DNA of 38,377 bases from Clostridium sulfidigenes (GTDB lineage Bacteria; Bacillota; Clostridia; Clostridiales; Clostridiaceae): NCBI RefSeq assembly GCF_000732635.1, contig NZ_JPMD01000036.1:1-38377 (forward strand), read 5' to 3'. Below are positions 7,885-17,000 of this stretch, piece after piece. Under the pieces are notes generated by a model. It had not been told where the DNA came from. It saw only the letters and a list, made by a program, of their open reading frames with translations, and made no database searches. Both the position numbers and the translations under genes were made by a program. Position 1 is the first letter of the stretch. Every line of letters begins with the position of its first letter.

Positions 7885-9234
7885 ATGTTTAAAAAGATAT
7901 TAATTGCTAATAGAGGAGAAATTGCAGTTAGAATAATTAGGGCTTGTAGAGAAATGGGAATACAAACTGTAGCTGTATATTCTGAAGGTGATAGAGAAGC
8001 TTTGCATGCACAAATGGCAGATGAGTGTGTTTGTATTGGACCATCAGCCTCAAAGGATAGTTATCTAAATGAAAATAATATATTAAATGCTACTATTTTA
8101 AAAGGTGCAGAGGCTATTCATCCAGGGTTTGGATTTTTATCTGAAAATAGTAGATTTGCCAAAATGTGTGAAGAGTGTAATATTAAATTTATAGGGCCCA
8201 CAGCAGAAAATATAAACAATATGGGAAACAAGTCAAAAGCCAGAGAACTTATGGAAAAGGCTAATATACCAGTAGTACCAGGATCAAAGGGAATTATAAA
8301 TAATGAAGAGGAAGCTATAGTAATAGCTAAAGAAATAGGATATCCAGTAATGATAAAGGCCTCTAGCGGAGGCGGTGGAAAAGGAATTAGGATTGTAAAT
8401 AATGAGAATCAGCTTATAAGTGATTTTAATGCAGCAAAGAGAGAAGCAAAAGTTTCATTTAACGATGATTCGATGTATATAGAAAAGTTTATAGAAAAAC
8501 CAAGGCATATAGAAATACAACTCATAGCAGATAATTATGGAAATACAGTATATCTAGGAGAGCGTGAATGTTCTATACAAAGAAAAAATCAAAAGGTGTT
8601 AGAAGAAGCACCATCAGTATTTATAGATGATAGTATGAGAAAAAAAATGGGAGAGACTGCAGTTAAAGCAGCTAAATCTATAGGGTATGTAAATGCTGGA
8701 ACTATAGAATTTCTAGTAGATAAGCATAAGAAGTTCTATTTCATGGAGATGAACACTAGAATACAGGTAGAGCATCCTGTAACAGAAATGGTAACAGGAG
8801 TTGACTTAATAAAAGAACAAATTAGGATAGCTTATGGAGAAAAGTTAAGTTTTTCACAAGAAGATATAAAAATTACAGGTCACTCTATTGAGTGTAGAAT
8901 AAATGCGGAGGATCCTTATAAAAATTTTAGACCTTGTCCAGGTGAAATAACTAATTTATATGTACCTGGTGGAAATGGGATTAGGTTAGATTCTGCCGTA
9001 TATCAAGGATATAAAATTCCACACTGCTATGATTCAATGATTGGTAAACTTGTAGTTCACGGTAAAGATAGAGAAGAAGCTATAAGCAAAATGAAAAGAG
9101 CATTAAGTGAATTCATAATAGAAGGAGTTAGTACTAACATAGACCTTCAGCTTGATATTTTAACTAATGAGAGTTTTGTAGAAGGAACTTTTGATACAGG
9201 GTTCTTAGAAGCATATCTTAATAAAGTTAAATAG
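7885..9234 (+). CDS. accC: Biotin carboxylase subunit of acetyl-CoA carboxylase
   Basis: This 449-residue ATP-grasp enzyme carboxylates the biotin on AccB. The N-terminal FKKILIANRGEIAVRIIRAC, the ATP-binding glycine loop GGGGKG (162-167) and the active-site run EMNTRIQVEHPVTE are present. Glu288, Asn290, Arg292 and Glu296 keep the numbering of the E. coli enzyme. Length is normal and the reading frame is unbroken. Confidence 0.97.
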   Translation: MFKKILIANRGEIAVRIIRACREMGIQTVAVYSEGDREALHAQMADECVCIGPSASKDSYLNENNILNATILKGAEAIHPGFGFLSENSRFAKMCEECNIKFIGPTAENINNMGNKSKARELMEKANIPVVPGSKGIINNEEEAIVIAKEIGYPVMIKASSGGGGKGIRIVNNENQLISDFNAAKREAKVSFNDDSMYIEKFIEKPRHIEIQLIADNYGNTVYLGERECSIQRKNQKVLEEAPSVFIDDSMRKKMGETAVKAAKSIGYVNAGTIEFLVDKHKKFYFMEMNTRIQVEHPVTEMVTGVDLIKEQIRIAYGEKLSFSQEDIKITGHSIECRINAEDPYKNFRPCPGEITNLYVPGGNGIRLDSAVYQGYKIPHCYDSMIGKLVVHGKDREEAISKMKRALSEFIIEGVSTNIDLQLDILTNESFVEGTFDTGFLEAYLNKVK

Positions 9235-9258
9235 TTTAAATCTAAATGAGGTAATTAT

Positions 9259-10126
9259 ATGAAAGATTTAAGGTCATTATTTAAAAAAAAATGTTTATAT
9301 CGAAGTAAAACCGAGCAATAAAGAGGGCGAGATAAAAAAGAGACCACAAGTACCTGATGGAATGTGGATTAGATGTCCTAAATGCGGTAATACCATATAT
9401 AGAGGAGATTTAATAAGTAATTTAAAAGTGTGTTATTCTTGTGGAGGACATTTTAGACTTACAGCAAGAGAAAGAATTAAGCAAACAATCGATGAAGGAA
9501 CATTTAAAGAATTATTTGCAGATATGATTTCAGACAATCCTTTAGACTTTCCAGAATATACGGAGAAGGTAAGTAAGATACAAAGAGTTACTAATATGAA
9601 GGAGGCTGTTATAGCAGGTATAGGGAAGATAGATGGTAATACTGTAGTTATATGTGCTATGGACAGTAATTTTCTCATGGGAAGTATGGGAAGTGTAGTT
9701 GGAGAGAAGATTACACGAGCCATAGAATTAGCAACAAAGGAGGAACTTCCAATAGTAATATTTACTTGCTCTGGAGGAGCAAGAATGCAAGAAGGAATAT
9801 TTTCTCTTATGCAAATGGCCAAAACGTCAGCAGCATTATCCTATCATAATGATAGGGGATTACTATATATATCTGTACTAACAGATCCAACCACTGGAGG
9901 TGTAACAGCAAGTTTTGCAATGATAGGAGATATAATACTTGCTGAACCTAATGCACTTATTGGATTTGCAGGACGAAGAGTTATTGAGCAAACAATAAAG
10001 CAAAAGCTACCAGATAATTTTCAGACAGCGGAATTTCTTTTGGAAAAGGGCTATGTAGATAAGGTTGTACACAGGAAGGATATGAAGAGTACTCTTAGTA
10101 CTATTATAAAAATACATGTGAATTGA
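9259..10126 (+). CDS. accD: Acetyl-CoA carboxylase carboxyltransferase beta subunit, with an apparent frameshift
   Basis: AccD and AccA together transfer CO2 from biotin to acetyl-CoA. The bulk of the protein is open from 9272 to 10126; the first in-frame ATG is 9362. It shows the zinc ribbon CPKCG...CYSCGG, the [12 protein letters not shown] oxyanion region and the [13 protein letters not shown] motif. ATG 9362 has no ribosome site and would start directly at the zinc ribbon. A proper start with GAGGT lies at 9259 and encodes [11 protein letters not shown], then runs out of frame to a stop at 9319. Skipping one base in the A9 run (9283-9291) joins the two into a normal AccD of about 289 residues (KKK then [13 protein letters not shown]). 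A base-calling error, transcriptional slippage or a real mutation are all possible. Confidence 0.85.
9283..9291 (+). other. A9 homopolymer where the accD reading frame changes
   Basis: TTT is followed by nine A and then TGT. Eight A would keep the ATG at 9259 in frame with the zinc ribbon and carboxyltransferase domain; nine puts them out of frame. Runs of this length are typical sites of RNA polymerase slippage and of homopolymer sequencing errors. Confidence 0.85.
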
Positions 10127-10156
10127 AGATACAAGGAATAGAGGTGTTGGAAGTAG

Positions 10157-10963
10157 ATGGATAACAAGTTTAGCTCGTGGGAAAAGGTAAGTATAGCACG
10201 TAGTATTAAGAGACCTACAGCACTTAACTATATTAATAGTATATTTGAGGATTTTATAGAGTTAAAAGGCGATAGAGGCTATGGCGATGATAGTGCCATA
10301 GTAGGTGGTATAGCTAAATTTGAAAATAAAAGTGTTACAGTTATTGGAATACAAAAGGGCAATAGTACTAAAGAAAATATAGAAAGAAATTTTGGAATGC
10401 CAAAGCCAGAAGGATATAGAAAAGCATTAAGACTTATGCTCCAAGCAGAAAAATTTAAAAGACCTGTAATTATTTTTGTAGACACTCCAGGTGCTTTTTG
10501 TGGAATAGAATCAGAAGAGCGCGGTATAGGGGAGGCAATTGCTAAAAATCTTATGACTATGAGTAATTTAAAGGTTCCTATAGTTTCTATGATTATAGGA
10601 GAAGGTGGAAGTGGAGGAGCATTGGCTCTTGCTGTTGCTGATGAGGTATGGATGCTTGAGAATTCTATATACTCAATTTTATCTCCAGAAGGATTTGCAT
10701 CTATTTTATATAAAGATGTTACTAAAGCTAAAGAGGCAGCTGAAATAATGAAAATAACATCTTCAGATTTATTAGGTTTAGGAGTTATTGATAGGGTTAT
10801 CAAAGAACCTAAAGGAGGAGCACAGGAAGATTCAAATAAAATGATTTTAAGTATAAAAGCAAATTTAAAAGAAGTATTAGAAAGATTAAGTAAAGAACCT
10901 GTAGACTCTTTATTGACTAAGAGATATTATAAGTTTAGAAAGTTAGGTAAATATATAGAATAA
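10157..10963 (+). CDS. accA: Acetyl-CoA carboxylase carboxyltransferase alpha subunit
   Basis: This 268-residue crotonase-fold subunit is the partner of AccD and the last gene of the operon. Key segments are [28 protein letters not shown] and [21 protein letters not shown], followed by [12 protein letters not shown]. It is shorter than the E. coli protein because it lacks part of the N-terminal extension, as in other Firmicutes. The start follows GAGGTGTTGG. No clear terminator lies directly after it, so some read-through into the following AT-rich 240 bp is possible. Confidence 0.95.
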   Translation: MDNKFSSWEKVSIARSIKRPTALNYINSIFEDFIELKGDRGYGDDSAIVGGIAKFENKSVTVIGIQKGNSTKENIERNFGMPKPEGYRKALRLMLQAEKFKRPVIIFVDTPGAFCGIESEERGIGEAIAKNLMTMSNLKVPIVSMIIGEGGSGGALALAVADEVWMLENSIYSILSPEGFASILYKDVTKAKEAAEIMKITSSDLLGLGVIDRVIKEPKGGAQEDSNKMILSIKANLKEVLERLSKEPVDSLLTKRYYKFRKLGKYIE

Positions 10964-11203
10964 ACTAATAAAATATGGTAATATATGACTAATTATAATA
11001 TAGTATTGATGTAAATTGTTTTAACTTATAGTAAAATGATTATAATACTAATAATAATTGGTCTTATTTTATTTTGTTAATATATAATTAAATGAATAAT
11101 TGAACTAGCTATTATAATATAGAAGAGACCATAATTAAAATTAAGTATATAAAATGAATGTAGTAAAAGCTATATAAATTTATAAATGAGAGGAATATGA
11201 TAT

Positions 11204-12079
11204 ATGAATAACAAAGTAGTTTTAGTAGTTGATTCTGGTAGCGATTTACCTATTGAATTTATAAATCAACCCAACATAGTAGGTCTACCTATTGGGTGTA
11301 ATTTCAAAGGCCGAGATATAGAGGATTATTTTGGTCAGACTTTGGATATTAAAGAGTTTTATGATGGTTTAAGAGCTGGAGATATGTATACTACATCCCA
11401 GATTAATGTATATAAATTTGAAGAAGCTTTTAAAAATATAGTAAAAGAAGGAAAAGCAATTATTTATATAGGACTATCTTCAGGGTTATCAGGAACTGTA
11501 AATAATGCAATAAATGCGTCTTTAAGTGTGAAAGAAGAATATCCAGATTGTGATATAACTATAATAGATACATTATCTGCTAGTATGGGAATAGGATTAC
11601 TAGTATATAAGGTTTATGATATGATGAAAGAAAATAAATCAAAAGAAGAAATAGTTGAGTTTGCGGAAGGAATAAAACTAAAAATAAATCATTACTTTAC
11701 AGTAGATGATTTAAAGCATTTAAAAAGAGGTGGAAGAGTATCAAGTTCTGCTGCAACGGTGGGAACTTTACTTAGTGTAAAACCGGTACTTCATATGAAT
11801 AATGAGGGGAAACTAATACCTCTTAGTAAGGTTAGAGGTAGAAAAAAGGCTATGCTAGAGCTTGTAAAAAAATTTGAGGAAAGAAGCATAGGAGAAGAAC
11901 AACTAATAACTATTTCTCATGGAGATTGTTTAGAAGATGCAAAGTTGTTAGAAGAGTTCTGTAGAAAAAGCGGAAGAGTTAAGGAGTGTATAATTAATAA
12001 TTTAGGACCTACTATAGGTAGTCATACTGGAGCAGGATTATTAGCACTATTTTTTGTTGGTAATGGCAGAGAAGAGTAA
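11204..12079 (+). CDS. DegV-family fatty-acid-binding protein
   Basis: The 291-residue protein has the DegV signature: VVDSGSDLP at the N-terminus, TTSQIN, the ligand-binding loop YIGLSSGLSGT and LKHLKRGGRVS. DegV (FakB) proteins hold a single fatty acid, and in many Firmicutes they present it to the kinase FakA for incorporation into phospholipid. No fakA is seen in the window. Lying 240 bp after the fatty-acid operon suggests a lipid role, but it appears to be a separate transcription unit with its own ribosome site (GAGAGG). Which FakB subtype it is, and its fatty-acid preference, cannot be told. Confidence 0.9.
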   Translation: MNNKVVLVVDSGSDLPIEFINQPNIVGLPIGCNFKGRDIEDYFGQTLDIKEFYDGLRAGDMYTTSQINVYKFEEAFKNIVKEGKAIIYIGLSSGLSGTVNNAINASLSVKEEYPDCDITIIDTLSASMGIGLLVYKVYDMMKENKSKEEIVEFAEGIKLKINHYFTVDDLKHLKRGGRVSSSAATVGTLLSVKPVLHMNNEGKLIPLSKVRGRKKAMLELVKKFEERSIGEEQLITISHGDCLEDAKLLEEFCRKSGRVKECIINNLGPTIGSHTGAGLLALFFVGNGREE

Positions 12080-12166
12080 ACAAATCAGTAGATTGTGAGT
12101 ATATAGGTATTATAGATGTTAAATTATGACCTAATTAACTTTAATATTTAAGATGGGAGGCTGATT

Positions 12167-12814
12167 ATGAAGAGTACAAGATTACTTAAAATAATCAAAA
12201 ATATCAAAAGAAAATCCCAACTTAAAGATGAGATAATCAATAGAAAAAACTATGTATATAATAGAGCAAGAGCTAAAGCTTATGCTGAAGCTTATGCAGA
12301 GACTCCCAATGTAAAAGAATACCCTGTATTTAAGGATAATGACTGTACTAATTTTATAAGTCAAGTTTTAGTAGCTGGCGGAATGAAAATGAAGGGGTCA
12401 GATTATAGAAAGTTTACAGATTGGTTTTGCTATACTAAAGATCCAATGGCTTTAAAGAGAATTTCTCTAACATGGAGAAGTGGTGAATACTTTAGAAAAT
12501 ATTGGGGAAATAAAGATGGTGAAGGAAATAATATGGCAAATGAATTCAGAGAGTTAACGGTAGAAGAAGCAATAGCTAGGTTTGATGAACTATATACTTA
12601 TATAATGATAGGTGATGTTATACAATATGCAGATAGCAATAAAAAAGTATATCATTCCCAAGTAGTACATGCTAAAGAGTTTAATATAGCATTAAATAGA
12701 AATGATTTATTTGTAGCTCAGCATACATTAAATAGAAAGCATGTATCTTTATATGAATATCTAAAGTTATTAAAGAACAAAAAGGGAAGATATATTTATA
12801 TTTATCATTTTTAA
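12167..12814 (+). CDS. Putative amidase-domain protein (Amidase_6 type)
   Basis: The 215-residue protein begins with a basic stretch (KSTRLLKIIKNIKRK) and a repetitive AKAYAEAYAE helix. It then has DCTNFISQVLVAGGMKMKG, the Cys-containing motif of the putative amidase family Amidase_6, and a later VYHSQVVHAKE that could supply the His. The fold would be NlpC/P60-like, and cell-wall amide substrates are suggested for relatives. I see no signal peptide, so an intracellular or non-classically exported protein is likely. The start has GGGAGG 8 bases upstream, and a strong terminator follows. Confidence 0.75.
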   Translation: MKSTRLLKIIKNIKRKSQLKDEIINRKNYVYNRARAKAYAEAYAETPNVKEYPVFKDNDCTNFISQVLVAGGMKMKGSDYRKFTDWFCYTKDPMALKRISLTWRSGEYFRKYWGNKDGEGNNMANEFRELTVEEAIARFDELYTYIMIGDVIQYADSNKKVYHSQVVHAKEFNIALNRNDLFVAQHTLNRKHVSLYEYLKLLKNKKGRYIYIYHF

Positions 12815-12821
12815 TTTCTTT

Positions 12822-12858
12822 AAAAGTTTTGTAGATGTATTTCTACAAAACTTTTTTT
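12822..12858 (+). terminator. Rho-independent terminator after the amidase gene
   Basis: A 14-bp perfect stem, AAAAGTTTTGTAGA with TCTACAAAACTTTT, is closed by a 6-nt loop and runs into seven T. It begins 8 bases after the stop codon. Confidence 0.92.
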
Positions 12859-12994
12859 ACTAATATTCACTATTAAAATATGGTAAGAAGGAATAAGTGA
12901 TATAATAGAAGTAAAACATATAGTATATAAAATAGAATAATTTTATACTAGATTTATATATAAATGTATGAGGTAAATTATGATGGAGGTTAAT

Positions 12995-13861
12995 ATGGAT
13001 AAATTAAATAGAAATGATAGTTGTTGGTGTGGTAGCGGATTAAAATATAAAAAGTGTCATATGGAGCAAGATAAGTATTTAGAAAAGTTAAGTGAGCAAT
13101 ATGGATATAAAATACCAAGAGATATTATAAAATCACAAAAAGACATAGAGGGAATAAGAAAAAGTTGTGCTCTAACTAAAGAGATACTAGATATGGTAGA
13201 AGAAAGAATAACAGTAGGAATATCTACAGAAGAAGTAAATAAATGGGTCCATGAATATACAGTATCCCATGGAGCATATCCAGCACCTTTAGGATATCAT
13301 GGCTTTCCTAAGAGCACCTGTGTATCTATAAATAGTGTGGTTTGTCATGGTATACCAGACGAAGAAACTATAATAAAAGATGGTGATATAGTTAATGTTG
13401 ATGTAACTTGTATTCTAGATGGTTATTATGGTGATTCAAATAGAACATTTCTCATGGGAAACGTTAGTGATAAAGCAAGAGATTTGGTACAAACTGCTAA
13501 AGAGTGCTTAAAGATAGGAATAGAGCAGATAAAACCTTTTAATACTTTAGGAGACATAGGATTTGCTATAAATCAGTTTGCAACTAGCAAAGGATATTCT
13601 GTAGTCTATGATTATGGTGGTCATGGTGTAGGTAATGAATTTCATGAAGAACCTTTTGTTCCTCATATAGGACAAAAAGGCGAAGGGATGATTCTTCTAC
13701 CTGGAATGACATTTACAGTAGAACCAATGATAAATGAAGGGGTACCAGAAACTGTTGTGTTAGATGATAACTGGACTGCCGTCACAGAAGATAACAAGTT
13801 ATCTGCTCAGTGGGAACACACCATACTGGTTACTGAGGATGGTTATGAAATATTAACTTAA
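12995..13861 (+). CDS. map: Type I methionine aminopeptidase with N-terminal SEC-C zinc motif
   Basis: This enzyme removes the initiator Met from nascent proteins. After a SEC-C motif (RNDSCWCGSGLKYKKCH, about residues 5-21) comes a full type I aminopeptidase. It shows YHGFPKSTCVSINSVVCHGIP, the metal ligands in VDVTCILDGYYGDSNRTF, GGHGVGNEFHEEP, VEPMINEG and QWEHTILVTEDG. The SEC-C module binds zinc and probably docks the enzyme at the ribosome exit, as proposed for bacterial SEC-C and eukaryotic MAP1 zinc fingers. I chose ATG 12995 because GGAGGT lies 4-5 bases upstream and homologues begin near this point; ATG 12980, adding MMEVN, also has a GAGGT and is possible. Confidence 0.92.
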   Translation: MDKLNRNDSCWCGSGLKYKKCHMEQDKYLEKLSEQYGYKIPRDIIKSQKDIEGIRKSCALTKEILDMVEERITVGISTEEVNKWVHEYTVSHGAYPAPLGYHGFPKSTCVSINSVVCHGIPDEETIIKDGDIVNVDVTCILDGYYGDSNRTFLMGNVSDKARDLVQTAKECLKIGIEQIKPFNTLGDIGFAINQFATSKGYSVVYDYGGHGVGNEFHEEPFVPHIGQKGEGMILLPGMTFTVEPMINEGVPETVVLDDNWTAVTEDNKLSAQWEHTILVTEDGYEILT

Positions 13862-13979
13862 TATATATTTGTACACAAGAGGGTTAAATTTTAATATTAA
13901 ATTGAAGATTTTTGTCTAAAAATACAAGAAATTATTTTGTCATTAAGAAAATGTATAAGTACATTATTATGGTGCTGTA

Positions 13980-13988
13980 TGGTATAAT
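13980..13988 (+). promoter_or_regulatory. Candidate extended -10 promoter for the giant GGDEF gene
   Basis: TGG-TATAAT forms a good extended -10 element 85 bp upstream of the start at 14073. The matching -35 region (about 13960) is poor. It is the best candidate in the 211-bp gap after the aminopeptidase gene. Confidence 0.4.
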
Positions 13989-14072
13989 ATGTAATAAAGA
14001 TAGATAGTTATGAGTTATTTAACAATAATCTACATTAAACTTAATATTATTTTAATTAGGTAGGTACTAAAT

Positions 14073-17000
14073 ATGAAGATAATTAATGAAAGATATAAAA
14101 TAGTGGAATTATTAAACCAAAATAGAATTTATTCTGTATATGAAGCCATAGACATATATAATAACATGTCTATGGTAAACATTTATGTTGTAAATAATTC
14201 TAATATAGAAAATAAAATAATTAATTATTGTATATCTGAATATGAAAAAATACCTACTATAAAAAATGATGTTATAAGAATTTTAGATTTTGGTGTAGTA
14301 AACAGTGTAGATAACAAGGATAAGATGGATAATTATTATTACACTACAGAAGTATATAGTGATTACAAGTTATTGCTAGATGCTGTAGAAGGCATTTCTG
14401 AAGAAATATTAATTAAAGTATTTTTAGAAATATGTGTAGTAGCACATAATCAAAGTTACAATTATATGAAAGTAGTTCCATTTAGTGATGACAATATATA
14501 TGTAAGTTTAGATTTTAAAGTTAAATTAAAAGATAAATTAACCGCACTTTTACAATCAAGAGAAACAGGCATAGCTAGTTATTCAGAAGACATAGAAGAG
14601 GTTACTTCTAATAAATTTAAAGAAGAAAGATACTATATAAATAGATTATGTGAAATATTAATTAATATTTCATTAAAAAATAAAGGAAGATATAGAGATT
14701 CTAAAACTTGTAAAATAATTATAAAACACATGGAAAGTAATGAAGGACAAGAATATAAAGAGTTATTTGGAGTAAAACTATATAATTTAATAGATAAACT
14801 ATGTAGTAGTAGAGATAACTCAATAAATAGTATTTTTGATATTATTAAACAAGTTAATTCCATATATAACATGAACTTTAAATATCAAATTAATAGTGAA
14901 AAAAGAGAATTAAATTTTAATATCCCATTAATAGGTAGAGATGAAGAGCTAAAAATGATTATGGAGTCCATAAATCATATAGTTAAATATCATGAAACTA
15001 AAAATATTATATTAATTCATGGTGAAATAGGAATAGGTAAGACTCGGTTATTAAAACACATAAAATACATTATGAATGTTAAAGAAAATAAAAGACTTAG
15101 ATGTTTTTATATGAAAAGTAATAAAGAAGAATCTACCAAGGTTACTATTGCACAGTTATTAAGAAAAATAGTGAGTATTGCAGATAAAAATTTAATTAGT
15201 AAATATAAGAAAGAAATAATGCTGCTAGCTCCAGACATTTATGGAGATAATAATAATGAAAATTTAGGATATTTCAAACTAGAAAATAAAGAAAGACTTA
15301 TACTTATAGCTAAGATATCATCATTTTTACAAGAGTATTACTATGATAACCCAGGGGTAATTATCATAGATGATATGAATATGTATGATACATTAACACT
15401 AAATTTAATTCAATATATGTTGAACAAGACCTATTTTAGGACCAATGTTCTTATTATTATTGGATATAGGGATGGCGATTGCCTTAATAACAATAATTTT
15501 ACACAGTTTATTGAATATATTGCAGATAAAGTTGCGTTAAATGTTCACCTTAGATCATTAACAGAGAGCAATTCTGCAAAGATGCTAAGAAATATATTAA
15601 ATGTTGAGAAGATATCCGATGAATTTATAAGTAGATTTTATAAATATTCAATGGGAAATCCATTATTCATTGAAGAGTCCTTAAAGGATTTATGTAATAG
15701 AGAAATCATATATTTAAACGAAGAAAATGGTAGATGGTATAAGCCTGATAACCATGATATGTATATGCCAGTGAATATGGAAAAGGTCTGTGAAACCCAA
15801 TTAAAAGATGTAGACAAACTATCCTATGAAATTTTATATATAATTTCATTTTTTTATACACCAATGCCAGTAAGAGTATTAAAAGATGTACTTACAACAA
15901 ATGAAAGTGATGTAGATAATGTAGTTGCCCAGTTGGTTGCTAAGGGTATATTATATAGTTCCATAGGCGATAATGGATTTGTGTATACCTTTTATAATAA
16001 ATTTTTAAGAAGTTATCTATATAAGGATTTAGAGCGATCTACAAAAGAAGATATTCATAGGAAAATTGTAGTAGTACTTGAACAATATTGCTATGATGAA
16101 TTAAATATCTATATAGAGGAACTCATCTATCATCTTGAGATTTTAGGGCTTAGTAGAAAACTTATACACTATTATAAGAAAAATGAGCAGAGATTAGAGA
16201 ATATAAATAGTGTAAATGAAGCTATAAGATATAGTTTTAAGATTCTTCAAATCATTGATAAGTTTGAAAATAGAGATGAATTTATTAATGATGAAATAGA
16301 AACTAATATGAATTTAGGTAAGTTATATAATAGTATATCTGAAAAAAGTGTGGCCATAGAATATTATATTAAAGCTCAAGAGCTATGTAAGTTTCAAGAT
16401 AAGATAATCACTAATATAGATATTATGGTAGAGATGATATGGATATACATGGATCTATGTAAAGAAGAAGAGATCGAGTACTATACTAAGAGAATATCAA
16501 AAGCACTAGAAAATGTAGATTATTTAAAAGGTACTATAGAATACTTAAGAATAGTAGTAAGAAATTCATATAATACTGGAAAGTATGAGAAGATTAAAGA
16601 TGTATGTAAGGAAGGAATAAGCCTTTGTAAAGAAGAGCATATGGATTATAAAGTTGGTTTTTATAATAGCTATTGTAATGCACTGATTGCCCAATGTAAG
16701 GAAGAAGAAGCTTTAAAGATATTAAAAGGAACAGTTACTGAATGTTATGAAAAGAACTATACTAAGGCACTACCTAGAATATATAATAGCATTGGAGTTA
16801 TATATGGTGATTATTATCAATATGGTGATGAAGCACTGAGTTGGTTTGATAGGCTTTATGAAATAAGTAAGATTGAACAAAATAAGTTTTATGAAGTAAT
16901 AGCTTTATCTAATATGGGATTTTTTAGTTATGTTTTAGTAAATTATGATGAAGCATATAGGTGTTTAAATAAGGCCTCTAATATAGCTACTCAAAATGAA

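Noticed and set aside
9362..9364. ATG 9362 as the true accD start
   Set aside because: No ribosome site, and conserved-looking AccD sequence ([15 protein letters not shown]) is encoded in frame upstream of it.
9842..9854. TATCATAATGATA in accD as another SCC-like attachment core
   Set aside because: It is an internal coding palindrome in a conserved gene, and shows how easily such AT-rich matches arise.
10964..11203. Terminator after accA (partial repeat GGTCTT...GAGACC)
   Set aside because: The arms pair imperfectly, are about 75 bp apart and have no T-run.
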